A stretch of DNA of 64,000 nt from Hyphomonadaceae bacterium (GCA_019636095.1 JAHBYF010000010.1:1-64000), one strand, 5' to 3'; shown: positions 9,031 to 17,300, numbered from the stretch's first letter. The notes: generated by a model not told the origin, from the letters alone. Numbers and translations: made by a program.

Positions 9031-9429
9031 GGTCTTACGGATCACTAGCTTTAGGCCGGACCACGTCTCATCCACGGCGCAGACCTTGATATCGACGTAG
9101 CCCATCGGCAGCGCGACTTTGCGGATGGTGTCCTCAGTGATGTCGGTTTCGACCTTGGCGGCCTTTTTCGGCCAAGAGACCCAGATCATTCCATTGGGCG
9201 CGAGCTTGGTGCGCAAATTTTTGAGGTCGGCTTCGAGCTTGGCAGCGTTGGTGTGAAAGATGTGCGCCGCCGCCACCACCTTCGTCGGTCGCGCCAAATA
9301 GCGAGGCGTCGCCTCTTTATCGAGCACCTTCTTCACAGATGCCGGCATGCCTGAAGCCCAGAGCGGTTCCCCGGGTTTGAAGCCGAGCTTCTTGCCCAAC
9401 GGCGTGCCCGAGTAACCGGACGTCGCCAC
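9022..9429 (-). CDS. DUF3052 family protein
   Basis: 135 residues starting at a GTG that overlaps the stop of the upstream small gene (TAGTG). The N-terminus GYSGTPLGKKLGFKPGEP and the pattern NGMIWVSWPKK are typical of DUF3052, a small cytoplasmic family of unknown role. Reading the frame further upstream gives low-complexity Arg/Gly-rich sequence that is only the shadow of the 58-residue gene, so the GTG start is preferred. The last 9 bases overlap the antiporter gene. Confidence 0.82.
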   Translation of the reverse strand: MATSGYSGTPLGKKLGFKPGEPLWASGMPASVKKVLDKEATPRYLARPTKVVAAAHIFHTNAAKLEADLKNLRTKLAPNGMIWVSWPKKAAKVETDITEDTIRKVALPMGYVDIKVCAVDETWSGLKLVIRKTLR

Positions 9430-9605
9430 TACTCGCTCTTGTCCTGGCGCAGCTTGGCCAGGAGCTGGGCTTCCTCGACCTGAAGGCGGGTGCGCTCTTT
9501 GCGGGCGGCCGCTTCGGCCTCGACCTTCTTGCGCTCTCCGCGCGCCCAGGCAGCGACCCCCACCACGGCCAAACCGCCGATGACGCCTGCAAACAACCAG
9601 ATCAT
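9429..9605 (-). CDS. Small single-pass membrane protein (58 residues)
   Basis: Begins MIWLFAGVIGGLAVVGVAAW, a clear membrane helix, followed by a charged coiled tail (ERKKVEAEAAARKERTRLQV) that should lie in the cytoplasm. The stop codon TAG shares its G with the GTG start of the DUF3052 gene, so the two form a coupled pair. No family recognised. Confidence 0.7.
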   Translation of the reverse strand: MIWLFAGVIGGLAVVGVAAWARGERKKVEAEAAARKERTRLQVEEAQLLAKLRQDKSE

Positions 9606-9696
9606 GCTTCGGTCCTAGCAGCCCCAACTGCAATCGGGCAGTCCCGACACGGAACTGACACCGACATTACCCGTTCGCGTAAGGTGAGGACGGAAC

Positions 9697-9795
9697 ATGC
9701 GGGAGCTTCCCTTGCCAAATCATCAGCTGGAACTGGCTGCGGCCATAGGTTTCGGCGTTGCTGTGGCGGCGCTGATCTTCTTCGTACTGCTCTAG
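9697..9795 (+). CDS. Possible 32-residue membrane microprotein
   Basis: A short frame with a polar start ([12 protein letters not shown]) and a single strongly hydrophobic helix ([20 protein letters not shown]), preceded by GTGAGGA at good distance. It sits alone between the 58-residue membrane gene and rpmE. Its size makes chance possible; the hydrophobic pattern and ribosome-binding site are the only support. Confidence 0.4.
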   Translation: MRELPLPNHQLELAAAIGFGVAVAALIFFVLL

Positions 9796-9925
9796 GCGAA
9801 GCCAGAAGACCAGAATTGGCCCGCATCAAGAGCGGGGTGCGCCCTTGCCTCAGGGGGCGGGTTCCGCTATCAGCCCCGCTTCCAATTTTCTCCCCGCCCG
9901 TGGGCGCGCGCAGGATTCCAGGGTC

Positions 9926-10159
9926 ATGAAAGAGCAAGGCCACCCCGATTACCACTTCATCACGGTCACCATGACCGACGGGACGAGCTTCAAAACCCGC
10001 TCGACCTATGGCGAAGACGGCGCGACTTTGGCGCTCGATATCGACCCGAAATCGCACCCGGCCTGGACAGGCGGCAACCAAACAATGCTCGACCGTGGCG
10101 GCCGCGTTTCGCGCTTCAACGACAAGTTCGGCGGCTTCATGAAGAAGAAGGAAGGCTAA
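9926..10159 (+). CDS. rpmE: 50S ribosomal protein bL31
   Basis: 77 residues beginning [19 protein letters not shown] and containing the bL31 signatures [21 protein letters not shown] and [14 protein letters not shown]. It lacks the zinc-binding CxxC, the usual state in alphaproteobacteria. The start is fixed by homology; an in-frame ATG at 9845 would add 27 residues of non-family sequence. A perfect 8-bp hairpin overlaps the stop codon. Confidence 0.95.
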   Translation: MKEQGHPDYHFITVTMTDGTSFKTRSTYGEDGATLALDIDPKSHPAWTGGNQTMLDRGGRVSRFNDKFGGFMKKKEG

Positions 10160-10168
10160 AGCCTTCCT
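10149..10168 (+). terminator. Hairpin at the rpmE stop codon
   Basis: AGGAAGGC, a 4-base loop containing the stop codon, then GCCTTCCT. Perfect stem but no U-tract, so it may act as an RNA-stability or terminator structure. Confidence 0.5.
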
Positions 10169-10255
10169 GATTGCCGATAGAGTTAGGGCGCTGGAGCGAT
10201 CCGGCGTCCCTTTTCTTTGCGCCACTATTCGAGAAAGGCGCCCGCGCCGGCCAAA

Positions 10256-11887
10256 TCAGAGGAGCTCCCAATGCTCCATCGCCACCGCGTAGAAGGCGAT
10301 CAAGGCATTGGCTACTACGTGCGCGGTGATCGGCCCGGCAAGGCTCTTAGAGCGATAGAGCGCGACGGCAAACACAGAGCCCGCAACGGCCCCGCTCAGC
10401 CACCTTTGATGCAATAGGCCAAAGAGGACGGATGTGCCGATGAAGGCCAGCCAACTGAACGCGTGCGGCGCGACCTTATCGAAGTGACGCCCGATAAGCG
10501 CGCGATGCAGGTAACCGCGAAACGCCAGCTCTTCCGCGAAAGGCACCACGAGCGCAAAGCCAACCAAGCGGAGTACGATCCACGCGCCTGCCGCCGGGGG
10601 CGATTGAATTTCCAGCCAACGCCCGAGCGTGTGGCCGTATGAACTCCAAGCGTCCGTAACAATCCAGAAGGCCCCAACAGCCGCACCGAGCGCAACAGCC
10701 TCGATGTCAACGCGACCCATCTGTTCGCTAATCTCGTGGCGATAGGCGAATAGCGCGGTCGCAGGTAGCGCCATCGCGAGAACCATCGCCCAATTGGGCG
10801 CCTGGCCAAAAATTGAACCGACGATTCGTGACGCCATCAGCGCCGCGAACGGGACAAGCAGAGCGGCCGCCAAATGGATGGCGGGGTCAAATTGCGCTGG
10901 CGCGCGCGGGCCCGCCCGCAAGGCTGGCGTGCGATGCGCCACAACCACCAGCGAAATGGTGACCAGCAGGAAGAAGATCCAACCCGCCTGGGAGTGAAAA
11001 CCCTGAAGCGCCAAATCGGGCGAGATGTGCGCGCCAATGCTGACCAAGAGCGCAAGTCGAACAGCGTTCAGAAGCCAAATCGTCAGCGCACCCAGCGGCA
11101 GCAGCACGAGCACATGCGGGAACCGCAATTCCTTGCGGAACGCAAAGACATAGAAACCCAGAACCCCCAGCACGAGGCCCATACCCTCGTAGCCGGAACA
11201 CGGAGCATCAATGACGACTTCAAACGTCCCCGCTCCAAGAACTCTGGCGCCGACATCCGCGGCAGCGTTAGGCTCGTAGAGGCTCAATATCCAATAGGAC
11301 GCATCCAACGTGGCGCCAGAGAGCTGATGCCAACTCTCCCTCGATAGCGACACTGCCGCGTAGATGCTTGCGCCCGCAACCAAGGCGGCGACTAGATTCG
11401 GCGCGTGTCGTGAGATTTGCTCACGCCAAAACGAGACTGGCGCGATCGCAATGGCCGCACAGGCCAACAGGCTCGCGCAGGCCGCGAGCCACGCGCCAAA
11501 CAGCGCCCACGGCGCCCGCGGCGCACCCACCTCCATCCATGGAAGGATAAGCAGCACAAGCGCAAATAGCGCCGACTGGCAGGCAAACCACGGGAACCAC
11601 CGGTGACCGCGATTTGCCGCGACCCACGCCAAAAGCGCTTCGCGGCCATGGGCCAGAACCAGCACGCAGAACGCCACGCCAGAATAGAGCGCAACATAGA
11701 CAAACGTCTGCAGTGCGTCGTTGAACGCTTGCCAGTACGGGGCGTCGCCAGCGACCGCGTCGCGGAACGAGTATCCGCGGTCGATCGCGATGACCTCCAG
11801 CAGCAAGACAAGCGGAAGCGCTACGCCGCGCGCGATGACACGAAAGTCAACGCCGTCTATCGCCGCGTGCATCGGATTGCTCAACAC
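10256..11887 (-). CDS. xrtE: Exosortase E fused to a CPBP intramembrane protease (XrtE, VPEID-CTERM system)
   Basis: A 543-residue polytopic membrane enzyme. The first part is an exosortase transpeptidase: catalytic Cys230 (DAPCSGYEG), Arg277 (NAVRLALLV) and His298 (GFHSQAGW). The C-terminal part is a CPBP/Rce1-like protease with Glu452-Glu453 and Arg457 (AEELAFRGYLHRAL), His493 (FGLLHQRW) and His523/Asn527. This two-domain layout is that of the known exosortase E/protease family, which cuts and probably transfers proteins with a VPEID-CTERM tail. Such a protein is encoded 18 bases upstream on the same strand. Start is GTG 11887 or ATG 11872; neither has a strong ribosome-binding site. Confidence 0.9.
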   Translation of the reverse strand: MLSNPMHAAIDGVDFRVIARGVALPLVLLLEVIAIDRGYSFRDAVAGDAPYWQAFNDALQTFVYVALYSGVAFCVLVLAHGREALLAWVAANRGHRWFPWFACQSALFALVLLILPWMEVGAPRAPWALFGAWLAACASLLACAAIAIAPVSFWREQISRHAPNLVAALVAGASIYAAVSLSRESWHQLSGATLDASYWILSLYEPNAAADVGARVLGAGTFEVVIDAPCSGYEGMGLVLGVLGFYVFAFRKELRFPHVLVLLPLGALTIWLLNAVRLALLVSIGAHISPDLALQGFHSQAGWIFFLLVTISLVVVAHRTPALRAGPRAPAQFDPAIHLAAALLVPFAALMASRIVGSIFGQAPNWAMVLAMALPATALFAYRHEISEQMGRVDIEAVALGAAVGAFWIVTDAWSSYGHTLGRWLEIQSPPAAGAWIVLRLVGFALVVPFAEELAFRGYLHRALIGRHFDKVAPHAFSWLAFIGTSVLFGLLHQRWLSGAVAGSVFAVALYRSKSLAGPITAHVVANALIAFYAVAMEHWELL

Positions 11888-11905
11888 CTGCTACGCCGCA
11901 GAAGG

Positions 11906-12202
11906 TCACGCCGTTTGCGGACGCTGGCGGAGATAGATTTCGCGGATAATCAGAAACGCCACCAGTACTATTACGATTGCTGCAGCAGCCTGGCTGACAT
12001 CAATTTCAGGCGCAGACGGAAGACCACCGCCGCCGCTGCCGTGCCCATAGCTATGGCCGTTGCTGTGCCCGTGGCCACGCGGCGCGTGATGGCTGTGGCG
12101 CGCCGCACCTACGACCCAGAGCGTCATTTCGGCCGACGCTTGTGTCGTCGTCGCCGCGAACGCGGCTGCTGCGGCCGCCAGACCTTTTGCGAGCTTTTTC
12201 AC
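11906..12202 (-). CDS. VPEID-CTERM sorted protein, His-rich (exosortase substrate)
   Basis: 98 residues laid out as a typical exosortase target: signal peptide (1-24), short mature region rich in His, Gly and Ser (about 36-60: HSHHAPRGHGHSNGHSYGHG), sorting motif APEID (64-68), hydrophobic helix (about 72-86) and a basic end (REIYLRQR). The first motif position is Ala rather than the Val that names the family. It directly precedes xrtE on the same strand, so the two are almost certainly co-transcribed enzyme and substrate. The His clusters could bind metal; that is inference. Confidence 0.88.
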   Translation of the reverse strand: MKKLAKGLAAAAAAFAATTTQASAEMTLWVVGAARHSHHAPRGHGHSNGHSYGHGSGGGGLPSAPEIDVSQAAAAIVIVLVAFLIIREIYLRQRPQTA

Positions 12203-12295
12203 GCCCCAAACCCCATCTCATCTCGCTAGGCGCATGTTCTTGCGCCAGCTTTTCCGGGTTTCAGAATAGCAATGTGAACGCGTTTGCTCCGCTGT

Positions 12296-12340
12296 TATCT
12301 TTGTTATGCGGCCGTTATTGATCAGCATAACAACAAGATA
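12296..12340. promoter_or_regulatory. Long inverted repeat between kdpE and the exosortase operon
   Basis: TTGTTATGC (12301-12309) and GCATAACAA (12325-12333) are perfect arms around a 15-base centre; the symmetry extends to TATCT/AGATA with a 2-base slip. It lies between the stop of kdpE and the start of the VPEID-type gene, both on the minus strand, so it could be a terminator or an operator. The lack of a T-run after the stem on the minus strand favours an operator. Confidence 0.5.
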
Positions 12341-12348
12341 CGCAGATA

Positions 12349-13059
12349 CTATTTCGCCGTTTCCGCTTCACCCAGGAGGTCGATGAGACGATAGCCAATC
12401 CCTGGTTCGGTGATGATCAGCGCTGGACGTGTGGGGTCTTTCTCGACTTTCTGGCGCAAATTTCCAATCAAGACCCGAACGAACTGAGTCTCGACCACGC
12501 TATCGGGGCCCCATACAGCGGCGACAATTTGCTTGTGAGTCAGCACCGCACCCGGCCGGTGCGTAAACGCGCGCAGGAGTTTCAATTCGCGCGGAGACGC
12601 GCGCACGGCTTTGCCGGAAACGGTCATACGGCGGGTGTTGAAATCAATCTCCAGGTGGCCGACGCGCACGACATCAGCTGGCGATGGCGCGCTGGCGCGA
12701 GAGCGGGTGACGACGCGCAGACGCGCCATCAATTCTCCGATTCCAAACGGCTTGTTGACGAAGTCGTTGGCGCCGATGTCGAGCGCGGCGATCTTCTCAT
12801 CTTCCGCGTCACGCGCCGAAAGCACGATGACGGGCGTGTCCGACCACTCGCGCACGCGGGCGATCAAATCTTTGCCATCCATGTCGGGAAGGCCGAGGTC
12901 GACGATGAGAACGTCAAACGCGCGCTCGGCGATAGCTGATAGCGCTTCACCGGCAGAGCCCGCGGATTCCACGTCGTAGCCGGCCGCCAACAGGCCCGGA
13001 CGCAAGGCGCGGACGATCTGAGGCTCGTCATCGACGACAAGAAGGCGCGCGGCGTTCAT
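12349..13059 (-). CDS. kdpE: KdpE-like response regulator
   Basis: OmpR-family regulator: receiver domain (acidic pair in LLVVDDEP, phospho-acceptor Asp54 in VLIVDLGLPDMDG, Lys in FVNKPFG) and a C-terminal winged helix (RELKLLRAF ... VLIGNLRQKVEKDP ... GIGYRL). The sequence is close to KdpE, the activator of the high-affinity K+ ATPase operon. Its start overlaps the end of the histidine-kinase gene by four bases. No kdpFABC genes occur in this window, so its targets are elsewhere or different. Confidence 0.88.
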   Translation of the reverse strand: MNAARLLVVDDEPQIVRALRPGLLAAGYDVESAGSAGEALSAIAERAFDVLIVDLGLPDMDGKDLIARVREWSDTPVIVLSARDAEDEKIAALDIGANDFVNKPFGIGELMARLRVVTRSRASAPSPADVVRVGHLEIDFNTRRMTVSGKAVRASPRELKLLRAFTHRPGAVLTHKQIVAAVWGPDSVVETQFVRVLIGNLRQKVEKDPTRPALIITEPGIGYRLIDLLGEAETAK

Positions 13060-14555
13060 GCGGTCACCAAGTCTGTTTGCGCAGGAAACACGAACTCCAC
13101 GCGCAGGCCACGATCGCTTCGCACCGGGCTTACTGCTCTGACCTCGCCTTTCATCGCTTCAACAAAGCCCTTCGTGATCGCCAGGCCAAGCCCCACTCCT
13201 TGTGTGTTACGCGAATTGTCGAGGCGATGAAACTTGTCGAATATGCGAGCGAGATCGGCTTGCGGCACGCCCGGGCCCTCGTCTTCGACCCATAGGCAAA
13301 CTGCGTCGGCGCCATATTCGGCCCCAAGGTGGAGCTTGCCGCCGCCGGCGTGCACAAGCGCGTTCTCAATAACGTTCACGAGGGCCTGCTCCAGCAGAAG
13401 TGGATCGACAAAGATCGAGGGTACGGCCGCCGGCGCCGAGACGACGAATTTTTCTTCCGGAATGCGCCTGCTGAGCCGATTCTGCACCGCCTCGATTGTT
13501 TCAAGTGGGTCGATCCACTCGACCCGCGGCTTCACAACGTTGGCTTCGAGGCGCGTCATATTGAGGATGTTGCCGACGAAGCGATTGAGCCTTTCTGCCT
13601 CCTCTTCAATCGTCACCAGCAAGTCCGCGGACGTAGCCGGAGGGAATTGATCTCCGAAGGCGCGCAGGCTCGATGCAGACGTCAGAATGGTGGACAGCGG
13701 CGTTCGAAAATCGTGCGAGATGGATGAGAGTAGCGCTGTACGCAACCGCTCGGTGGCAGCGAGCGTATCCATCTCGACGCGACGTTGAACGATGCGGGTG
13801 CGCTCAATAGCGACACGGGCGAGTTCGGTTAGGAGGCGCACCGCGATTGCCTGTTCCTCGCCAGGGGTCTCCGCGGCGCGCTTCCAAGCCAAAACAGCAA
13901 CACGCTCGCCTTCAGCGCTCACTGCTTCACGATGCCAGGGGACTTCCAACACGTTGCCCGTAGCGGGCAAAGCTTGGGCAACAGGAGCGCCGATGTCAGC
14001 GCCATCTTCGCCGTAGACGACTGCATCCGCCGCGACGACCTCGCGTGCGCCCTCCGCCAGCTTTTCGAGCGCCTCCTGCTCACTCGTGCACTCCGCCATC
14101 GAGCGGCTTACAGTGAAGAGGCCGGTTAGCACTCGCACCTGTCCACGCGCGCGTTCACGTTGGTCGTGCAAATTGCCGGCCATGGTGCCGATCAGCAGCG
14201 CCACACTAATAAAGACAAGTAGCGTGAAAACGTCCTCGAATCCGGCAAAGCCGATGGTGTAACGCGGCTCGACGAGGTAGAAGTTGTAGACAAGGAAAGC
14301 GAATATTGCGGTGGCGAGCGCAACATTGCGGCCAAACCAGATCGCCGCCAAAATTACGCTCAAGAGGAACGACATCGACGGCGCACGCACGCCGAGCTCG
14401 GCCTCTAGCGTAGCTGCAAGCAAGGCGCTGAACACGCTAAGGGCGGCGCCGGCGACGATGCCACTTGCAAAGCGCTGCGTTTTTGTAAGTCCGTTCCAAT
14501 ACGAAAGAACTTGCGCCAACATGTGACCATCCGCTGGAGCTAGCGCCCCATGCAC
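13056..14555 (-). CDS. Short KdpD-like sensor histidine kinase
   Basis: 499 residues, far shorter than classic KdpD (near 900), because the N-terminal cytoplasmic KdpD and Usp sensor domains are absent. What remains is the four-helix DUF4118 membrane domain (including the KdpD motif YNFYLVEPRYTI), a GAF-like region, HisKA (SSISHDFRTPLSTIL) and HATPase_c (NVIENALVHA, DEGPGVP, GVGLGLAI). It is followed by kdpE with a 4-base overlap and preceded by rcdA 8 bases away, so all three may be one transcript. K+ sensing is inferred from the family only. Confidence 0.88.
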   Translation of the reverse strand: MHGALAPADGHMLAQVLSYWNGLTKTQRFASGIVAGAALSVFSALLAATLEAELGVRAPSMSFLLSVILAAIWFGRNVALATAIFAFLVYNFYLVEPRYTIGFAGFEDVFTLLVFISVALLIGTMAGNLHDQRERARGQVRVLTGLFTVSRSMAECTSEQEALEKLAEGAREVVAADAVVYGEDGADIGAPVAQALPATGNVLEVPWHREAVSAEGERVAVLAWKRAAETPGEEQAIAVRLLTELARVAIERTRIVQRRVEMDTLAATERLRTALLSSISHDFRTPLSTILTSASSLRAFGDQFPPATSADLLVTIEEEAERLNRFVGNILNMTRLEANVVKPRVEWIDPLETIEAVQNRLSRRIPEEKFVVSAPAAVPSIFVDPLLLEQALVNVIENALVHAGGGKLHLGAEYGADAVCLWVEDEGPGVPQADLARIFDKFHRLDNSRNTQGVGLGLAITKGFVEAMKGEVRAVSPVRSDRGLRVEFVFPAQTDLVTA

Positions 14556-14563
14556 GCTGTCTC

Positions 14564-15085
14564 TCAGCGCATGAACGCTTCGGTAAGCAGCGCCATTTGG
14601 TGACTCACGGCGTTGGCGGGCTCACAAGCGCCACCATCGTACATCGTCTCATCCAGCCGGCGAACACGTTCGTAAACGGCGCCGCCACGAACGATGAGGC
14701 TCTTCAGAGCTTCCGGCAGTTCGTCTGAACCCGCAAAGCTTGTCGTCGGCTGCTCCTCACGCGAAATGAGGCGGTACTTCTCAGTAGAGGCCTCTGCCAG
14801 CTGGATCTCGCCGTCCCGCACAGCGCGCTGAACCAGCAACCATGAGGCGACCTGCATGAGGCGTGTCGTCAGGCGCATGCTTTCACCGGCATAGGCCAGC
14901 GCCGCGGCGCGCGAGAGACGCTTGGAGGCGGCGCGGCCAGGACCGTCGAGATAGGCGGCGGTCTCCTCAACCATCGCCATACCTTCCTTGAAGGTGCGCT
15001 CGAAAAGCTCCGAACGGGCGAAATCAATCGCGCGCTTGGCGTCGAAAGGCGCCTTCAGAGGGGAAGTTTGGTTCGTATCGGTCAT
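14564..15085 (-). CDS. rcdA: RcdA (DUF1465), adaptor for regulated CtrA proteolysis
   Basis: 173 residues matching the DUF1465/RcdA family: FEEG-like region FKEGMAMVEETAAYLDGPGR, then LSRAAALAYAGESMRLTTRL and MQVASWLLVQRAVRDGE. In Caulobacter, RcdA works with CpdR and PopA to deliver CtrA and other proteins to ClpXP during the cell cycle. The C-terminal tail (about residues 140-173) is acidic and probably disordered, as in the family. A DUF1192 gene lies upstream on the same strand, the arrangement seen in Caulobacter relatives. Confidence 0.9.
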   Translation of the reverse strand: MTDTNQTSPLKAPFDAKRAIDFARSELFERTFKEGMAMVEETAAYLDGPGRAASKRLSRAAALAYAGESMRLTTRLMQVASWLLVQRAVRDGEIQLAEASTEKYRLISREEQPTTSFAGSDELPEALKSLIVRGGAVYERVRRLDETMYDGGACEPANAVSHQMALLTEAFMR

Positions 15086-15142
15086 GGGGCTTTTGGGATC
15101 GCAAAGCGCGGGCCGTCATAATTCAAGATGCCGCGCAATGGG

Positions 15143-15343
15143 TTAAGATGGACGCGAACCAAACACGGAATCTGCCGCCGCCCGCTGGGCGCGCTTTTTT
15201 ACGATCGCCTCTTCGCACTGTGCGATCTCAGCCTTGAGCTTTTGGATTCGGACTTCGAGTTCGTCGATCGAGGCGATCTCCAGCTGTTGCTCTAGCGGGA
15301 CCGCCTTCTTGGCGGCGGGCGCGAACGGATCGTCTTCGATCAT
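15143..15343 (-). CDS. DUF1192 family small protein
   Basis: 66 residues starting MIEDDPFAPAAKK, followed by a helical, coiled-coil-like core (LEIASIDELEVRIQKLKAEI) with the DUF1192 pattern. ATG 15343 has AGAGGAG at ideal distance; an ORF reaching further upstream has no support. The role of DUF1192 is unknown; it commonly sits beside rcdA and a PIG3-type oxidoreductase, as it does here. Confidence 0.85.
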   Translation of the reverse strand: MIEDDPFAPAAKKAVPLEQQLEIASIDELEVRIQKLKAEIAQCEEAIVKKRAQRAAADSVFGSRPS

Positions 15344-15404
15344 ATGCCAATCTCCTCTGGGCCGAGTATAAGCGCAAAGTGATCTCAGTTTAAGGGAGGA
15401 GCGT

Positions 15405-16382
15405 GTGCTCAAGCCGTCGACGATGCGCAGGGTTTTTCATGCACCGGACAAGCCGCTCTCCCTGGTAAGCGATAACGTGCCAAAGGCCGGCGACCATGAG
15501 ATTCTGATCCGCGTCGCCGCCGCCGGTGTGAACCGGCCGGATTTGGTGCAGCGCGCAGGCCTCTACCCGCCCCCGCCCGGCGCGTCGCAGATCCTAGGCC
15601 TTGAGGCTGCGGGTGAGGTGGCTGAGGTCGGCCACGGCGTCACGCGCTGGCACGTCGGCGACAAGGTCGCGGCGCTGCTGGGCGGCGGCGGTTACGCGGA
15701 ATACGCGGTCGCCCATGAAGGCGCGGCGCTGCCCATCCCACAAGGCCTCTCGATGATCGAAGCGGCGGCGCTGCCAGAGACGGTGTTCACGGTGTGGGCC
15801 AACGTGTTCGAGGGCGGCGCGCTGAAGCAAGGCGAGACATTGCTGGTTCACGGAGGGGCCTCAGGTATTGGCACGACCGCGATTCAGATGGCGAAGGCGT
15901 ACGGCGCACGCGTATTGGCAACCGCGGGCGACGCGGAAAAGGTGAAGCTTTGCGAAAAGCTCGGCGCCGAGCGCGGCATCAATTATCGCACCGAGGATTG
16001 GGAGGAAGTCGTGCGCGAATTGGGCGGCGCCGACGTCGTGCTCGATATGGTCGGCGGACCGTACGTTCAGAAGAATTTGGACGTGCTGAAGGATCGCGGG
16101 CGGATTGTGATGATCGCGTTTCTGCAAGGGCCGACGGCGCAGCTCAATCTGATGCGCATGATGTTGAAGCGGCTTACCCTAACGGGCTCGACACTGCGGT
16201 CGCGGAGCGTGGAAGAAAAAGCCCGGATCGCCGCACAGGTTGAGCGCAATGTGTGGCCGTGGATCGCAGCTGGCCGTGTGCGGCCGGTGATCGACAGCAC
16301 CTTTCCGCTCGCGGAAGCCGAACAAGCGCACGCGCGGCTCAACGGCGGAGCCCACGCTGGGAAAGTGATGCTGACGATCTGA
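15405..16382 (+). CDS. NAD(P)H:quinone oxidoreductase, PIG3 family
   Basis: Zinc-free medium-chain dehydrogenase of 325 residues. The GroES-like N-terminal half contains AAAGVNRPDLVQRAGLYPPP, diagnostic of the PIG3/TIGR02824 group; the Rossmann half has HGGASGIGTTAIQMAKA for NADPH. Starts at GTG 15405 behind AAGGGAGGA. Its stop overlaps the next gene's start (TGATG). Substrate is a quinone by family; physiological quinone unknown. Confidence 0.92.
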   Translation: MLKPSTMRRVFHAPDKPLSLVSDNVPKAGDHEILIRVAAAGVNRPDLVQRAGLYPPPPGASQILGLEAAGEVAEVGHGVTRWHVGDKVAALLGGGGYAEYAVAHEGAALPIPQGLSMIEAAALPETVFTVWANVFEGGALKQGETLLVHGGASGIGTTAIQMAKAYGARVLATAGDAEKVKLCEKLGAERGINYRTEDWEEVVRELGGADVVLDMVGGPYVQKNLDVLKDRGRIVMIAFLQGPTAQLNLMRMMLKRLTLTGSTLRSRSVEEKARIAAQVERNVWPWIAAGRVRPVIDSTFPLAEAEQAHARLNGGAHAGKVMLTI

Positions 16383-16699
16383 TGCCACGCACGCGGATCA
16401 TGTACATCGAGAACAAAACCAGCGGACTGAACGGCTCCGCGTGGATCGGACGGGTGACGTTCAATCGAACCGGCAAATCGCTCACCTATCGCGGACGCAC
16501 ATTTCAGAGTCTCAAAGGCGCAGGCTTTAAGGCCAACTATTTCGATGTCGAGACTGGCGAGCAATTCTGGATTTCAGGACCGCGGCGCGACGGTGCTGAC
16601 CGTCTCTATTCGGCCAGCAGCGCGGCTGTTCTCATCGACGATGACGTCGCCGAGGAATATTGGCGCGATATTCGCGGCCTCGCTCGACCCACGGCTTAG
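16382..16699 (+). CDS. Conserved hypothetical protein, translationally coupled to the oxidoreductase
   Basis: 105 residues beginning MPRTRIMYIENKTSG. The body is mostly beta-like (AWIGRVTFNRTGKSLTYRGR, YFDVETGEQFWISGP), ending in EEYWRDIRG. The start overlaps the preceding stop codon (TGATG). Similar short proteins occur in many proteobacteria, and I recognise the pattern but no established function. No signal peptide or metal motif. Confidence 0.8.
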   Translation: MPRTRIMYIENKTSGLNGSAWIGRVTFNRTGKSLTYRGRTFQSLKGAGFKANYFDVETGEQFWISGPRRDGADRLYSASSAAVLIDDDVAEEYWRDIRGLARPTA

Positions 16700-16799
16700 G
16701 GACGAGCGAACGCAGTTGATCCCTACTACCCCCAATTCACGGGGTTGAGCAAAATGGCAAAGCAAAGCCCTCTTCAGCGTGAAGTTGAGGAGGACTCCC

Positions 16800-17249
16800 A
16801 TGCCAAGACTACGCGGCAACAATCACGACAACGTTCTGACAGGCGGCAACGGCAACGACATCATCGACGGTCGCGGCGGCAATGATCGCATTGATGGCGG
16901 GCTTGGCAACGACACCATGAATGGCGGTGACGGCAACGACATCCTGATCTCGAACGCCGGAAACGACATCATGACGGGCGGAAGTGGAGCCGACACTTTC
17001 GTTATCGGCCCCCGTACCAACGGCACGATCACGATCACGGACTTTGAAAATGGCGTAGATCATATCGATCTCACCGCCTTCGGGTTTAACTCCAGCGGCA
17101 GCTCATCTGACTGGTTTGGCTTTCTCATCGCCGATGGCGCCGACACGGTTCTGGATTTCTACGGCGTTCACGGCGAAAATTTTCAGATCGTGCTGCAGAA
17201 CTTCGACTACACGAACATTGACATCACCGACTACATCCTCGGGCCCTAG
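16800..17249 (+). CDS. RTX-type calcium-binding repeat protein
   Basis: 149 residues with four to five glycine-rich nonapeptides of the GGxGxDxxx type (LTGGNGNDIIDGRGGNDRID and the block after it up to GGSGADTF), which form a calcium-binding parallel beta-roll, followed by a typical RTX tail (ITDFENGVDHIDLTAFGF). Such proteins usually leave the cell through a type I secretion system using a C-terminal signal; no ABC/HlyD genes are nearby. ATG 16800 is chosen for its strong GAGGAGG at 16787-16793. There is no separate effector domain. Confidence 0.88.
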   Translation: MPRLRGNNHDNVLTGGNGNDIIDGRGGNDRIDGGLGNDTMNGGDGNDILISNAGNDIMTGGSGADTFVIGPRTNGTITITDFENGVDHIDLTAFGFNSSGSSSDWFGFLIADGADTVLDFYGVHGENFQIVLQNFDYTNIDITDYILGP

Positions 17250-17270
17250 TCTTCAGGCCACAACGAAAGA

Positions 17271-17296
17271 GCGGACCCGGCGCATGCCGGGCCCGC
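17271..17296. terminator. Bidirectional hairpin between RTX and TadE-like genes
   Basis: GCGG-A-CCCGGC, loop GCAT, GCCGGG-C-CCGC; one mismatch in an 11-bp stem. It lies between two convergent stop codons. Confidence 0.6.
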
Positions 17297-17300
17297 AATC

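Noticed and set aside
9430..9633. N-terminal extension of the DUF3052 protein.
   Set aside because: It is the out-of-frame image of the 58-residue membrane-protein gene; DUF3052 homology starts at the GTG at 9429.
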